Counted from the stretch's first letter, positions 46,455-56,787 are shown. The stretch: DNA of 64,000 bases from Methylotenera sp. (GCA_021732365.1 JAKFVD010000004.1:1-64000), one strand, 5' to 3'. Translations and numbers: made by a program. Notes: generated from the letters alone by a model not told the origin.

Positions 46455-46757
46455 TTTTATTTCCTCTTTTGGCAAACACAACGCAAGGTGCTATGCCAAA
46501 TAATTGTTATAGTTGTTTGATTAAATCCGTATTAAATCTGAATTTATCTGACTACTTCAGCAACTACCATGCCAACCTTATTTTTGTAAAAATATCTAAT
46601 ATAATCATAATGTTAAATATAAAATCATAATCACATAACATTTCTATCACACGCCAAATCCACAATTAGTGGTGGCAGCCACTAATATTTGAGGGTAAGA
46701 TTATTCAATAATCGTTATATTAATAATAAGAATCTATTCTTAAAACTAGGTGGGGAA
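46455..46757. other. Divergent control region between the response regulator and the sigma-54 activator
   Basis: 303 very AT-rich bases with start regions on both sides. The AGGTGGGGAA ribosome site of the activator is at its right edge. No sigma-54 -24/-12 promoter or clear operator could be picked out by eye. Confidence 0.45.
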
Positions 46758-48653
46758 ATGAAACAAGATTCTTTGACTTCTGTTATGCAATCTAGTGATC
46801 TTGGCGAGACAGGTTTATCGGTATTGCTCAAGGTGTTAGAAGGTACTGCTGTTGCTACAGGAGATGAGTTTTTTCAATTATTGGTGCAAAAACTCAGTGA
46901 GGCAACTGGCGTAGCAAACGCTTTTATTGCAGTGTTTGCCAAGGATAAAACAAGAGTAAGAACATTGGCTTATTGGAGTGAAAGCCAATTAATTGACAAT
47001 GATGAATGGGACTTAGAAGGCTCTCCATGCAAGGATGTAGTCAATGGAGGGCTTTGCCATCACCCCTTTGGACTAGGTAAAAAATTTCCAATTTGGGACT
47101 ATTTAGAGAGTTATCTTGGCGTGCCGTTAAAAGATGTAGATGGTGAAGTGCTTGGACATGTTGCCATTTATAGTAAAACCGAAATGCCAGCAAACACGCA
47201 ACTTTTTTACACATTTCAGATTTTTGCAGCAAGAGCTGCTAGCGAATTAAGCCGAATTCGTACTATTGAGAAATTGCATCAAATGGAAGAGCGTTTTCGT
47301 GATTTGTTTGATGAGGCGCCTATCGCTTATGTGCATGAGCGACTTGATTCACACTTCATTCGTGCCAATAAAACCGCTATGAAGGTTTTAGGCATTACAT
47401 CTGAAGAGGTAACTGCAACATTTGGTAAAACATTTGCGCCAGATACGCCTGATGCGCAACGTCGCATGTGCGAGGCTTTTGAGGCGATTGGTAAGGGTGC
47501 AGATACCAGCGGTGTAGTCTTGGAAATGCGCCGTAAGGATAATGGTAAACCATTTTGGATTCAATGGTGGTCTCGGCCAGACCCAAGTGGAACATTTACG
47601 CGTACCATGTTTTTGGATATTACGGACAAAGTTTTAGTGGAGCAAGAGCAAGCTCGTTTACAAGAGCAAAATCAATATCTGCAAGAAGAGCTTAAATCTG
47701 CACACAATTACGGTGAGATTGTAGGTAGCAGTATAAAAATTAAATCGCTACTTAATAATGTTAGTCGCGTGGCAGCTACCAGCGCTTCGGTTCTTATCCA
47801 AGGTGAATCTGGTACTGGTAAAGAGTTGATTGCACGAGTGATACATTCCAACAGTCATCGGCACGATAAACCACTTATTAAAGTAAATTGTGCTGCTTTG
47901 CCTACAGGCTTAATTGAAAGTGAATTGTTTGGTCACGAAAAGGGATCATTTAGTGGCGCTATTGCTAAGCGAATTGGTCGTTTTGAATTGGCGCATGGAG
48001 GCACTATTTTTTTGGATGAAGTTGGCGAAATTCCACTAGATATTCAGATAAAGCTGTTGCGCGTATTGCAAGAACAGGAGTTTGAGCGTGTAGGTGGGCA
48101 AACGCCGGTCAAGGTCAATGTAAGAGTTATCGCTGCGACTAATCGAAACCTGCTGCAAGAAATTGAAAATAAAACATTTCGTGAAGACTTGTATTATCGT
48201 CTCAACGTGTTTCCATTAACCACACCACCATTGCGCGAGCGCGTTGAAGACATACCTTTGTTGGTTTACTTTTTAATTGATAAACTTTCAAAACGTATGG
48301 GTAAAAAAGTCGAGGGTATCAGCACAAAATCTTTGCAGAGGTTGAAATCGTATCAATGGCCTGGCAATATTCGTGAGTTAGAAAATGTGATTGAGCGTAC
48401 GATCATATTAGCCGATAACGCTTTGATAGAAGTCGATCCTGAGTTGTTATTAATTTCGAGTGAGCTTGCTTTAGGTACCTCAGAATCAAACAGTAGCCTT
48501 GAGTCTGTTGAGCGGCAACATATTTTAGCAGTACTACTAAAAACAAACTGGGTGATAGAGGGCCCAAGTGGTGCAGCAAGGGTATTAGATTTGCATCCGA
48601 GTACTTTGCGGTATCGTATGGGAAAATTAAGTATTTCAAAACTAGGTAATTGA
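46758..48653 (+). CDS. Sigma-54-dependent activator: GAF, PAS, AAA+, Fis-type HTH
   Basis: About 631 residues. GAF at roughly 30-180 (with CxDVVxGGLCHH), PAS at 190-300 (FRDLFDEAPIAYVHERLD), AAA+ at 335-560 with Walker A GESGTGKE and Walker B IFLDEVGE, and a C-terminal HTH (GAARVLDLHPSTLRYRM). The sigma-54 contact loop, normally GAFTGA, reads GSFSGA. FhlA-like HTH text. I chose ATG 46758 after a strong AGGTGGGGAA. Signal is unknown; the GAF cysteines and histidines could bind a ligand or metal. Confidence 0.9.
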   Translation: MKQDSLTSVMQSSDLGETGLSVLLKVLEGTAVATGDEFFQLLVQKLSEATGVANAFIAVFAKDKTRVRTLAYWSESQLIDNDEWDLEGSPCKDVVNGGLCHHPFGLGKKFPIWDYLESYLGVPLKDVDGEVLGHVAIYSKTEMPANTQLFYTFQIFAARAASELSRIRTIEKLHQMEERFRDLFDEAPIAYVHERLDSHFIRANKTAMKVLGITSEEVTATFGKTFAPDTPDAQRRMCEAFEAIGKGADTSGVVLEMRRKDNGKPFWIQWWSRPDPSGTFTRTMFLDITDKVLVEQEQARLQEQNQYLQEELKSAHNYGEIVGSSIKIKSLLNNVSRVAATSASVLIQGESGTGKELIARVIHSNSHRHDKPLIKVNCAALPTGLIESELFGHEKGSFSGAIAKRIGRFELAHGGTIFLDEVGEIPLDIQIKLLRVLQEQEFERVGGQTPVKVNVRVIAATNRNLLQEIENKTFREDLYYRLNVFPLTTPPLRERVEDIPLLVYFLIDKLSKRMGKKVEGISTKSLQRLKSYQWPGNIRELENVIERTIILADNALIEVDPELLLISSELALGTSESNSSLESVERQHILAVLLKTNWVIEGPSGAARVLDLHPSTLRYRMGKLSISKLGN

Positions 48654-48664
48654 TTTAGAACGTT

Positions 48665-48698
48665 AAACTAAAGGCCAACAAATGCAGACCTTTAGTTT
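48665..48698. terminator. Hairpin between converging sigma-54 activator and EF-hand genes
   Basis: A 10-bp stem (48665-48674 with 48689-48698) with a 14-base loop. A/T-rich flanks on both sides suit termination of both converging genes. Confidence 0.65.
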
Positions 48699-48715
48699 AT
48701 TAGGGTTAGTGAGTG

Positions 48716-49201
48716 CTATTTCCCCCCTAGGAGTTTGCCCGTCCACTCTTGTGCGCTAAGTTGCTGGTCGCTACTTTTGTCCATCTTGCTAAATACTGAT
48801 TGATGAAATGCTAAAAACTCTTCTTTTGTTATTTTATGATCTCCATCGCTATCCATAGCTTTCATCATTGCCATTTTACGTAGCTCACGGTTGTAACCGC
48901 CAGTGCCAAACATAACACTACTATCATTTTTTTTACCAATCCATTCTTTCTCATCAAGCGAGCCATCACCGTTTTTGTCAAGCTTGCTGAAAGTGTCCTC
49001 ATAAAATGTTGTATATTCAGTATTTGTGACCATATGATCACCGTTAACATCGAACATTGCCATTAATTTCATATCGCGTATGACTCGATTGTATCCGCCT
49101 GTTCCTAGCATTACATCATCAGCAAAAGCTGGCAGAGAAAATAATCCGACTGATAATATTGTCGTACTAATTACGGATACAATTTTTAATCTATTTTTCA
49201 T
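48716..49201 (-). CDS. Exported four-EF-hand calcium-binding protein
   Basis: A 161-residue protein with signal peptide ending SLPAFA. Four EF-hand loops: DVNGDHMVTNTE, DKNGDGSLDEKE, DSDGDHKITKEE and DKSSDQQLSAQE. The mature protein is an internal duplication, each half opening with VM-GTGGYNR and containing two loops. The last loop is least canonical. Periplasmic calcium binding or signalling is likely. Confidence 0.88.
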   Translation of the reverse strand: MKNRLKIVSVISTTILSVGLFSLPAFADDVMLGTGGYNRVIRDMKLMAMFDVNGDHMVTNTEYTTFYEDTFSKLDKNGDGSLDEKEWIGKKNDSSVMFGTGGYNRELRKMAMMKAMDSDGDHKITKEEFLAFHQSVFSKMDKSSDQQLSAQEWTGKLLGGK

Positions 49202-49720
49202 TATTTAGCTCCAGTTTTCAATTTAATTATAATTTCAGTTAAATGTTGTATTAGCTTATAAAGCTCACACAAAATTGCGTTTTAAGATTTGGTTTATAAT
49301 AAATAATTACTTGTAATTTATTAGTTGAAACTCAAACCCAATATTTGCAATAAATTATGGAATCACTAGTTATCCTATTTATCACAGAAAGTTAACAAAT
49401 TAATCACGGCAGCTGGTACTAATTTATTAAACATCAATTTTATTAAATTTAAACATACTGTTTGTAGCGGGTCGAAAGTGAGGTTACCAGATGGGTTGCT
49501 ATAGGGTAGTACGGATTTAAGTTTACTCAATTAACATACTAGTCAAAGATAGATGTCTGAATTTTTGCATTATCTGAGACACAAATTCGGAGTTATTACA
49601 GTATTTATGACATTAGATAAAGTTTAATTGATTAAGTAATTGCAAAAAACCTTGTAAATCAAAGTATCATTTTGCATTAAACTAGACCATTACAGTGTTC
49701 AAGCGATTGAGCATTATCTA
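49202..49720. other. AT-rich gene-free stretch before an IS21 remnant
   Basis: About 519 bases with no convincing gene, tRNA or repeat. Its right end runs into IstB-like codons, so part of it may be decayed insertion-sequence DNA. Confidence 0.5.
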
Positions 49721-50116
49721 AAACGTATACGTTTCTTCTCTACGATCTAACTGTTCAACACATTAGAGTTAGAGAAAGCTGCTGGCAAACAAGGACAACT
49801 GGCATTTAGGTTGATGTATGTAGATCTAGTGATTTTAGATGAACTGGGATATTTGCCTTTTAGACAAGCTGGAGGTGCATTATTGTTTCATCTACTAAGT
49901 AAGTTGTATGAACATACCAGCGTAATCATCACGACTAATTTAGGCTTTGCTAAATGGGGTAATGTCTTTGGATATCAAAAAAAGATGACAACTGCACTAT
50001 TAGATCGCTTAACGCATCGATGCCATATTGTTGAAACAGGCAATGATAGTTACCGCTATAAACACTGTACCGTACACAGTCAAAAGAAGAGAAACATCAA
50101 GATACTCACTCAATAA
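49721..50116 (+). pseudogene. IS21-family IstB remnant
   Basis: One frame reads [34 protein letters not shown] and then [16 protein letters not shown]...[15 protein letters not shown]...[15 protein letters not shown]. This is the C-terminal two thirds of the IstB ATPase, with the Walker B ILDELG. A TAA replaces one codon near 49739-49741 and the P-loop part is missing. No IstA is present, so it is a dead fragment. GAGTGGGTCATTTCT downstream resembles IS21 end-proximal sequence. Confidence 0.8.
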
Positions 50117-50361
50117 ATTTATGCTAAATTAATAACTTAAGAGTGGGTCATTTCTAAATGCAATTGGTGAATCAATTATTAATGCAATTCAACAACGACA
50201 TCTAGCTCAGGGCCTAAAGTCGACTGCCTCAATACTATAGACAAATCTTTTGCTGAAGAGATAGATGTCAAGTAAGAAATCATTTGGGCATTACAGCGCA
50301 TTAATGCAATCATCCAATAGATAACTAAATTATAGCATATATTATGCAATAATGCTAATTA

Positions 50362-50694
50362 ATGACGAATAATTGCATAAAAAATCCTATAGAAATATCT
50401 GCTGCTTTGCATGTGTGGCGCACCAGTAATGCTATAACACAGCAGATGATTGAATATAATACTGGTGTTGATCAGTCGCAGATCAGTCGCATTTTTTCAG
50501 GAAAGTTTTTGAGGGTAACGCCTTCCGTGTTAAAAATATGCAAATATGCAAAAATCAATCTGATTAAGGAAGGTGATGTAGACCCAAAAACAAACTCACG
50601 CATTATGGATGCATTAGAAAAAACTTGGGATGGAACCGACAGGCACGCGAAGCTAATTGCAAAAGTAATTCTTGCATTGGCTAATCACAATTAA
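50362..50694 (+). CDS. XRE-like helix-turn-helix protein
   Basis: A 110-residue protein. Residues 17-60 (ALHVWRTSNAITQQMIEYNTGVDQSQISRIFSGKFLRVTP) look like a Cro/CI-type HTH, with QSQISRIFSGK as the recognition helix. Small DNA-binding regulator next to the AAA/zinc-ribbon pair (opposite strand). No strong ribosome site. Confidence 0.65.
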   Translation: MTNNCIKNPIEISAALHVWRTSNAITQQMIEYNTGVDQSQISRIFSGKFLRVTPSVLKICKYAKINLIKEGDVDPKTNSRIMDALEKTWDGTDRHAKLIAKVILALANHN

Positions 50695-50738
50695 CTTCGT
50701 ATTTTGAGTTGTTTCAATAAAATATACTGAATTATATT

Positions 50739-51173
50739 TTAATACCTATCCAACCACGTCCCAGTTTCCCCACTATTCTCGGCTTTTATTAAACATTGCC
50801 TGCATATCACTAGAACTTTATCCCCTTGTATTTTGCGATGACCATCCCCTCCACATTGCATACATATTTTTCTAGAGTGGATACGAGCTAATTCAATTTC
50901 TCGCCATACATTGACTTCATGAGTTTTCTTTGACCCATCAAAACTGACATCTAATTGACCGTATTCCGAGCCAATTGAATTGATTAAGATTCCAGAGTTC
51001 TTTATTGATACTAACAATTGCTCTACGATTTTAGCCCAACCAAACTGATATCGAATTAAAGTAAATTGGCTATGCTTAATTGAGCTCCTATCGCATATTT
51101 CTTTGGTGTGTAATATAGGATTGAATTCCACCATTGCTTCAGATTGTTGCTGATCATTAATAAAATCCGACAC
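50739..51173 (-). CDS. Zinc-ribbon protein, partner of an AAA+ ATPase
   Basis: A 144-residue protein with a C-terminal zinc ribbon, CMQCGGDG...CRQC. The N-terminal part is unassigned. GTG start with AAGGA at 8 bases, overlapping the upstream AAA+ gene by 17 bases, so the two are coupled. Family not recognised. Confidence 0.65.
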   Translation of the reverse strand: MSDFINDQQQSEAMVEFNPILHTKEICDRSSIKHSQFTLIRYQFGWAKIVEQLLVSIKNSGILINSIGSEYGQLDVSFDGSKKTHEVNVWREIELARIHSRKICMQCGGDGHRKIQGDKVLVICRQCLIKAENSGETGTWLDRY

Positions 51174-52110
51174 GGCGGTTATCCTTTCTGGTTACTGGTA
51201 TATCCGAAGGTTGCAATAGTTTTCTGTTTTCACGTATCGCATTCAAACACCCAGTATCAATTAACATTCTGACTTCTCTAGGTGATCTTACTGATAACAA
51301 ATCTATGACGCTTTCTTCAATATTGGGGGCCAACAGTTCACCGTAGGGTTTACTCGCTCTAAAATTTGAGTAGATACTATTAACTACGTCCTTCATTTGC
51401 TGAACATTGGGTTGCTTAATATCAATGACGCGCATTCTAGACAGAATTGGATCAGGGATTTTATTGATATCATTGGCAGTCGCAATCCAAACAACACGAC
51501 TTGCATCTAGTTCAACTTCCAAAGCTTCATCTTTAAATCGCTTTGCTGAATGTGGCTCTAATAAGGAATAAAGTGTATTGATAGGGTCGTAACGACTATC
51601 AACATTACATTTGTCAATTTCATCAATTAGGATAATAGGATTGGCAAACTTACTATTAGCCAATGATTTAGCAATAAAGCCAATCGAACCTTCAGACCAT
51701 TGCAAACTTCCGCCAGAAAGTGCGAAAGATGCCGTCATCGTGGCCATTGATATTTCACAGAAAGGTAATCCCAATACTTTAGCTAATTCGCTTACAAAAA
51801 ATGTCTTTCCAAGCCCAGGGTCGCCTTGAAGTAATATTGGAGTTAATTCAAATGGTAAACCCAGCTTTGATAATCCAATCGCATTGGATTCGAATAGCTC
51901 AATGACCTCTAAAAAATTAGGAAATCTGCTTTTTAGATTTTGAAAGATATTTAAATCTCTAATAACAGCCAACTCGCGATTAGGATGCCAAAGCTTCTTT
52001 AAGATAGGAGCTAACCTGGATTTAACATCATCAGATCGCCTACTTAATTCTGATACTCTTTTCTTTACTTGCTCGGGGTGAGCGAGTAAAAAGGGTTCTG
52101 CTTTTGTCAT
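51157..52110 (-). CDS. AAA+ ATPase, Lon-like
   Basis: A 317-residue protein with one AAA+ module. Walker A GDPGLGKT (about 94-101), Walker B IILIDEIDK, sensor 1 WIATANDI, arginine finger region ILSRMR and sensor 2 RSPREVRML. The module resembles the Lon ATPase domain but has no protease domain. GAGGAG precedes the ATG. Two-gene unit with the zinc-ribbon protein; function unknown. Confidence 0.82.
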   Translation of the reverse strand: MTKAEPFLLAHPEQVKKRVSELSRRSDDVKSRLAPILKKLWHPNRELAVIRDLNIFQNLKSRFPNFLEVIELFESNAIGLSKLGLPFELTPILLQGDPGLGKTFFVSELAKVLGLPFCEISMATMTASFALSGGSLQWSEGSIGFIAKSLANSKFANPIILIDEIDKCNVDSRYDPINTLYSLLEPHSAKRFKDEALEVELDASRVVWIATANDINKIPDPILSRMRVIDIKQPNVQQMKDVVNSIYSNFRASKPYGELLAPNIEESVIDLLSVRSPREVRMLIDTGCLNAIRENRKLLQPSDIPVTRKDNRRVGFY

Positions 52111-52156
52111 GATGACTCCTCAAAACCACTATGCAATCTAGTGATTGAAACGAAAA

Positions 52157-52204
52157 ATAGGTTCTTCAAAACAATCGTATAAGCGATCGTCCCGTAGAAC
52201 CTAT
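52157..52204. repeat. Inverted repeat upstream of the AAA+ gene
   Basis: ATAGGTTCT (52157-52165) and AGAACCTAT (52196-52204) form a 9-bp inverted repeat around a 30-base spacer. It could be a regulator site for the AAA/zinc-ribbon unit. Confidence 0.4.
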
Positions 52205-52316
52205 CCGTTTGAGGTAGAGTGAAGGATGTTTTGGCATGAAAGGACACATGCCGAAAGTTTAGTTTTTGATGAAAGAAAAATTTAGTGCATTTGGTAAATC
52301 AGGGCGCTTTAAAAGC

Positions 52317-52344
52317 AAAAAAGCCTGCAATTGCAGGCTTTTTT
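52317..52344 (-). terminator. Terminator of the 117-residue exported protein gene
   Basis: A 28-base perfect palindrome, AAAAAAGCCTGC around AATT, with T6 on either strand. It lies 32 bases past the stop of the minus-strand gene. Confidence 0.88.
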
Positions 52345-52376
52345 AAAATCAATTATGGCGTTAAATTAAATCGCGA

Positions 52377-52730
52377 TTAAACGGCATCAGACAATGTCAC
52401 GTATTTCATTTGCCCATTAATAATCACAAAACTTGCATCCATCATGCCGTGCGGTTTCAGTACCGCATCGCGATACACCCACAGTACACCAGCTACATCG
52501 CCAGTTGCATTTTTCATCATGATAATTTCATCTGGTTTACCAAAGTTGCTAGCTACTTGGTTCGGCAGAGTTTTTTCGACGATGTCATGGAATTTAATTG
52601 GCGACATAACTTTTCCGTCATGCGCAGCGTTTTGATTGAATCCTGCAGCGTTGGCTTTAAATGAGCCAAAAGCGATGGTTGATATAACTAAAGTACCCAA
52701 TAAAGCACTCTTTAAAAATTCGGTTTTCAT
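52377..52730 (-). CDS. Small exported protein, unknown
   Basis: A 117-residue protein with a signal peptide (...GTLVISTIAFGSFKANA). The mature ~88 residues include NQVASNFGKPDEIIMMKNATGDVAGVLWVYRD and FVIINGQMKYVTL, a beta-rich small domain without recognised catalytic residues. Monocistronic with its own terminator. Confidence 0.7.
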   Translation of the reverse strand: MKTEFLKSALLGTLVISTIAFGSFKANAAGFNQNAAHDGKVMSPIKFHDIVEKTLPNQVASNFGKPDEIIMMKNATGDVAGVLWVYRDAVLKPHGMMDASFVIINGQMKYVTLSDAV

Positions 52731-52910
52731 GTTGCATTCTCCATCTAATTAACTTAAATGAATAATATCAAAGAGATATGTCGGATTGATGACGTGAATG
52801 TTAATGAACTGTAAAGAATGAAAAATATAGTTAACCAATTGTAACGCCCGAAAATCAACAACTGCATTTGCAGATGTTGATTGGCAAGCGATTACCTAAA
52901 CAAATCAAAC

Positions 52911-54038
52911 TTACTCAAAAAAGCCTTTTACCTTATCTACCCAGCTTTTATTGCGCGGGCTATGCTTGCCCGAATCAGCTTGGGTACTGATTTCAAATTC
53001 ACGCAATAACTCTTTTTGCTTTTCAGTTAATTTAACTGGCGTTTCAACCACTACATGCACCATTAAATCGCCGTTTTCAGATTGGCGTAGCGGTTTAATG
53101 CCTTTGCCTTTTAACCTAAATACGCCGCCCGTTTGTGTTTCGGCCGGAATTTTCATTTTGGCAGAGCCGCCTAAAGTGGGCACTTCAATCTCGCCACCCA
53201 AGGCAGCGGTACTAAAGCTGATGGGCATTTCACAATGCAAATTACCACCATCGCGCTGGAAAATCTCGTGTTGTTTTAAATGCACCACAACATATAAATC
53301 GCCCGTTGGGCCGCCGTTAACACCAGCTTCACCTTCGCCTGTCAGGCGAATACGATCGCCTTCATCCACACCTGCGGGAATCTTAACCGACAAGGTTTTA
53401 TTGATTTTTTCGCGGCCTGCACCGTGGCAAGTGCCACATTTGTCTTCGTCTTTAATGGTTTTGCCGCCACCATGACATTTTGGACAAGTTTGCTGCACAG
53501 AGAAAAATCCCTGCTGCATACGCACTTGGCCATGGCCTACACAAGTAGAACAAGTAATTGGTGATTTGCCAGATTTAGCGCCAGTGCCTTTACAAGTCTC
53601 ACATGCTGCTTGTACAGGAATACGAATCTTGGTTTCGGTGCCTTTTGCGGCATCTTCCAAGCTAATTTCCATGTTGTAACGCAAATCCGCACCGCGGTAC
53701 ACATTGTTACGCTGACCGCCTTGGCGCCCACCACCGAAAATATCACCAAAGATATCACCGAATGCATCACCAAAACCAGCCCCACCAAAGCCGCCTGCAC
53801 CTGCGCCTTGTTCTACGCCAGCATGGCCATATTGATCGTAAGCCGCGCGCTTTTGGTCATCAGACAACATTTCATAGGCTTCTTTTGCCTCTTTAAATTG
53901 CTCTTCCGCTTTTGGGTTGTCCGGGTTGCGGTCAGGGTGATATTTCATCGCCAATTTGCGATAAGACTTCTTGATTTCTTCTTCAGAAGCGTCTTTGTTA
54001 ACACCTAAAACTTCGTAATAATCTTTTTTGGTCGCCAT
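52911..54038 (-). CDS. dnaJ: Chaperone protein DnaJ
   Basis: A 375-residue class I J-protein. J domain with HPD ([10 protein letters not shown]), Gly/Phe-rich linker ([21 protein letters not shown]), four CxxCxGxG zinc motifs ([32 protein letters not shown]) and the substrate-binding C-terminus. Co-chaperone of DnaK, last gene of grpE-dnaK-dnaJ. Confidence 0.97.
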   Translation of the reverse strand: MATKKDYYEVLGVNKDASEEEIKKSYRKLAMKYHPDRNPDNPKAEEQFKEAKEAYEMLSDDQKRAAYDQYGHAGVEQGAGAGGFGGAGFGDAFGDIFGDIFGGGRQGGQRNNVYRGADLRYNMEISLEDAAKGTETKIRIPVQAACETCKGTGAKSGKSPITCSTCVGHGQVRMQQGFFSVQQTCPKCHGGGKTIKDEDKCGTCHGAGREKINKTLSVKIPAGVDEGDRIRLTGEGEAGVNGGPTGDLYVVVHLKQHEIFQRDGGNLHCEMPISFSTAALGGEIEVPTLGGSAKMKIPAETQTGGVFRLKGKGIKPLRQSENGDLMVHVVVETPVKLTEKQKELLREFEISTQADSGKHSPRNKSWVDKVKGFFE

Positions 54039-54090
54039 GTTTGATATCTAATCTATTTGAACAGTGATTAATGGTTAATTAATAGCGAAA

Positions 54091-54123
54091 AATCGTTAGC
54101 ATCAATTAGGGACGCTAACGATT
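54091..54123 (-). terminator. Hairpin between dnaK and dnaJ
   Basis: A 10-bp stem (54091-54100 with 54114-54123), 13-base loop. On the minus strand the stem ends in ATT and is followed by TTT. It may attenuate transcription so that dnaJ is expressed below dnaK. Confidence 0.6.
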
Positions 54124-54142
54124 ATCGACAACAAAATTAAAG

Positions 54143-56068
54143 CTAGTCTTTCTTCACTTCTTCAAACTCGGCATCCATCACTTCGGCATCAACCGTTTTT
54201 TCGCCTTCTGGGCTTGGTTGCGCATTAGCAGTATTCGCTTTTGCTTGCTCTTCTGCGTACACTTTTTCGCCGAGTTTTTGCGCTGCTTCAGTTAATGCAG
54301 TGGTTTTTGCTTCAATCGCGTCTTTATCGTCAGATTGCAATACATCTTCAACCTCTTTCAATGCAGTTTCAATCGCCGTTTTTTCAGCTTCTTCAAGCTT
54401 ATCGCCATGCTCGCTCAATGATTTTTTCACTGAGTGAACCATGCCATCGGCTGCATTGCGTGCGTCAACCAATTCGCGATATTTCTTATCTTCATCCGCA
54501 TATTTGATCGCATCTTCTTCCATTTGCTGAATTTCAGCTTCTGACAAACCAGAGTTTGCTTTAATGGTAATTTTGTTTTCTTTACCAGTCGCTTTGTCTT
54601 TAGCAGAAACATGCAAAATACCGTTTGCATCAATATCAAAAGTTACTTCAATTTGCGGCATGCCACGTGGTGCTGGTGGAATGTCTGACAAGTTGAATTG
54701 ACCTAGCGACTTATTGGCAGAAGCCATTTCGCGCTCACCTTGCAACACTTGAATCGTCACAGCGTTTTGGTTGTCATCAGCCGTTGAAAACGTTTGCGAT
54801 GCCTTAGTTGGAATCGTCGTATTTTTCTTGATCACCTTAGTCATCACGCCGCCTAAGGTTTCAATACCTAATGACAATGGCGTTACATCTAACAACAACA
54901 CGTCTTTAACATCACCTTGCAACACGCCACCTTGAATCGCTGCGCCTACGGCTACGGCTTCATCAGGATTGACATCTTTACGTGGCTCTTTACCAAAAAT
55001 CTCTTTCACTTTCTCTTGCACTTTAGGCATACGGCTTTGACCGCCAACCAAAATCACGTCAGTAATATCGTCAATTGAAACGCCTGCATCTTTAATTGCA
55101 GTGCGGCATGGTGCCATTGTGCGTTCAATTAAATCTTCAACTAAAGATTCTAATTTTGCACGTGTGATTTTCACCACTAAGTGTTTAGGGCCAGTCGCAT
55201 CTGCAGTGATGTACGGCAAATTCACTTCAGTTTGTGTGGCACCTGAAAGCTCAATTTTCGCTTTTTCAGCCGCTTCTTTCAAACGTTGTTTTGCTAACAA
55301 ATCGTTGCGTAAATCTAGGCCGCCATTTTCTTTTTTGAACTCATCTGCCAAAAAGTCGATTAAACGGTTATCAAAGTCTTCACCACCAAGGAATGTATCG
55401 CCATTGGTACTCAAAACTTCAAATTGATGTTCGCCATCAATGCTAGAAATCTCAATGATTGAAACGTCGAATGTACCGCCGCCTAAGTCATACACAGCAA
55501 TCTTACGATCGCCTTCTTGTTTGTCTAAACCAAAGGCTAGCGCAGCTGCAGTTGGCTCGTTGATGATACGTTTCACATCTAAACCTGCAATACGGCCAGC
55601 ATCTTTAGTCGCTTGGCGTTGTGAGTCGTTAAAGTAAGCAGGTACTGTAATGACCGCTTCGGTCACTTCTTCGCCTAAATAATCTTCAGCCGTTTTTTTC
55701 ATTTTGCGCAATACTTCAGCCGAAATTTGTGGCGGTGCCATTTTCACGCCGCGTACTTCTACCCATGCATCACCGTTATCGGCTTTTGAAATGGTGTAAG
55801 GCATTAACTTGATGTCTTTTTGTACTTCTTTTTCTTCAAAACGGCGACCAATCAAGCGCTTAACTGCGTACAGCGTATTTTTTGGGTTGGTAACCGCCTG
55901 GCGTTTAGCAGGTGCGCCTGCCAGAATTTCGCCGTCTTCTTGATAAGCGATAATAGATGGCGTTGTGCGTGCTCCTTCGGCGTTTTCAATCACGCGTGGT
56001 TTGCCGCCTTCCATCACAGCGACGCAAGAGTTTGTTGTACCTAAATCAATACCAATAATTTTGCCCAT
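54143..56068 (-). CDS. dnaK: Chaperone protein DnaK
   Basis: A 641-residue Hsp70: N-terminal [30 protein letters not shown], substrate domain [18 protein letters not shown] and acidic C-terminal tail. Standard length and motifs. Confidence 0.98.
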   Translation of the reverse strand: MGKIIGIDLGTTNSCVAVMEGGKPRVIENAEGARTTPSIIAYQEDGEILAGAPAKRQAVTNPKNTLYAVKRLIGRRFEEKEVQKDIKLMPYTISKADNGDAWVEVRGVKMAPPQISAEVLRKMKKTAEDYLGEEVTEAVITVPAYFNDSQRQATKDAGRIAGLDVKRIINEPTAAALAFGLDKQEGDRKIAVYDLGGGTFDVSIIEISSIDGEHQFEVLSTNGDTFLGGEDFDNRLIDFLADEFKKENGGLDLRNDLLAKQRLKEAAEKAKIELSGATQTEVNLPYITADATGPKHLVVKITRAKLESLVEDLIERTMAPCRTAIKDAGVSIDDITDVILVGGQSRMPKVQEKVKEIFGKEPRKDVNPDEAVAVGAAIQGGVLQGDVKDVLLLDVTPLSLGIETLGGVMTKVIKKNTTIPTKASQTFSTADDNQNAVTIQVLQGEREMASANKSLGQFNLSDIPPAPRGMPQIEVTFDIDANGILHVSAKDKATGKENKITIKANSGLSEAEIQQMEEDAIKYADEDKKYRELVDARNAADGMVHSVKKSLSEHGDKLEEAEKTAIETALKEVEDVLQSDDKDAIEAKTTALTEAAQKLGEKVYAEEQAKANTANAQPSPEGEKTVDAEVMDAEFEEVKKD

Positions 56069-56209
56069 GTTGCTAATTCCTTATCTTTCTAAATAACTTT
56101 AATTTGAGTTATGTGTTCGAACCGTTAGTAAGACTTAACGCTGAACAACTTAACAGTAATATTGGGTGAATTTTTCGCTTTTCAATAGCCTTAAAAGCTT
56201 TGTGGCTAT

Positions 56210-56719
56210 TTACTTTGTAACCGTTACCAATGCGGGGCGCAATACACGCTCATTCAAGGTATAACCTTTTTGCAGCACGCTAGTCACAGTATTGGGTTCG
56301 CCACTGTTTTCAAGCATTGAAATCGCCTGGTGCTTATTCGGGTCGAATTTTTCGCCCACCGGGTTGACTTCTGCAATGTTGAATTTTTCAAACACGGAAG
56401 CTAATTGCTTGATGGTAATTTGAATGCCATCTTTATAGCTTTGTACATCAGCCGCTTCAATCAACACCGCTGCATCTAAGCTATCTTTTACCGCCAATAA
56501 TTCGCCGCTGAATTTTTCCAGCGCAAATTTACGCGCTTTATCAATATCATCATTAGCGCGACGGCGAATATTTTCGCCTTCTGCTTTGGTGTATAAAACG
56601 CTGGCTTTGGCTTCTTCTAATGCCGCTTCTAATTCGGCAATGCGTTCTTCTGGCGTTTGCACGCCTTTTTCTTCGATTGGTGTTTCAGATTGTTGTGGAT
56701 TGTCTAAATCTTCTTGCAT
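56210..56719 (-). CDS. grpE: Nucleotide exchange factor GrpE
   Basis: A 169-residue protein: acidic N-terminal coiled coil, ENIRRRANDDIDKARKFA, then the beta domain with P-GEKFDPNKHQA and GY-LNERVLRPALVTV. I chose ATG 56719, spaced 6 bases after GGGG, over ATG 56731. First gene behind a sigma-32 promoter. Confidence 0.96.
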   Translation of the reverse strand: MQEDLDNPQQSETPIEEKGVQTPEERIAELEAALEEAKASVLYTKAEGENIRRRANDDIDKARKFALEKFSGELLAVKDSLDAAVLIEAADVQSYKDGIQITIKQLASVFEKFNIAEVNPVGEKFDPNKHQAISMLENSGEPNTVTSVLQKGYTLNERVLRPALVTVTK

Positions 56720-56750
56720 GTGTTTCCCCATTCATTAATAACACTGTTTT

Positions 56751-56780
56751 GAACGTGGGGATAAGCGATTTTATTTCAAG
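56751..56780 (-). promoter_or_regulatory. Sigma-32 heat-shock promoter of grpE-dnaK-dnaJ
   Basis: On the minus strand: CTTGAAA (56780-56774), 13-base spacer, CCCCACGTTC (56760-56751). This matches the sigma-32 pattern CTTGAAA-N11..16-CCCCATNT closely and lies about 30 bases before the grpE start. Confidence 0.88.
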
Positions 56781-56787
56781 TGCGTGA

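Noticed and set aside
52145..52160. GTGATTGAAACG, similar to the 3' end of some CRISPR repeats
   Set aside because: It occurs once, with no repeat-spacer pattern and no cas genes.
52951..53475. 174-residue plus-strand open frame
   Set aside because: Antisense shadow of dnaJ.
56105..56125. GTTCGAACC, reminiscent of a tRNA T-arm
   Set aside because: No acceptor stem, anticodon arm or CCA-end context around it.
56184..56210. 7-bp hairpin at the grpE stop as a terminator
   Set aside because: Short stem, large loop and no T-run; grpE and dnaK are more likely co-transcribed.
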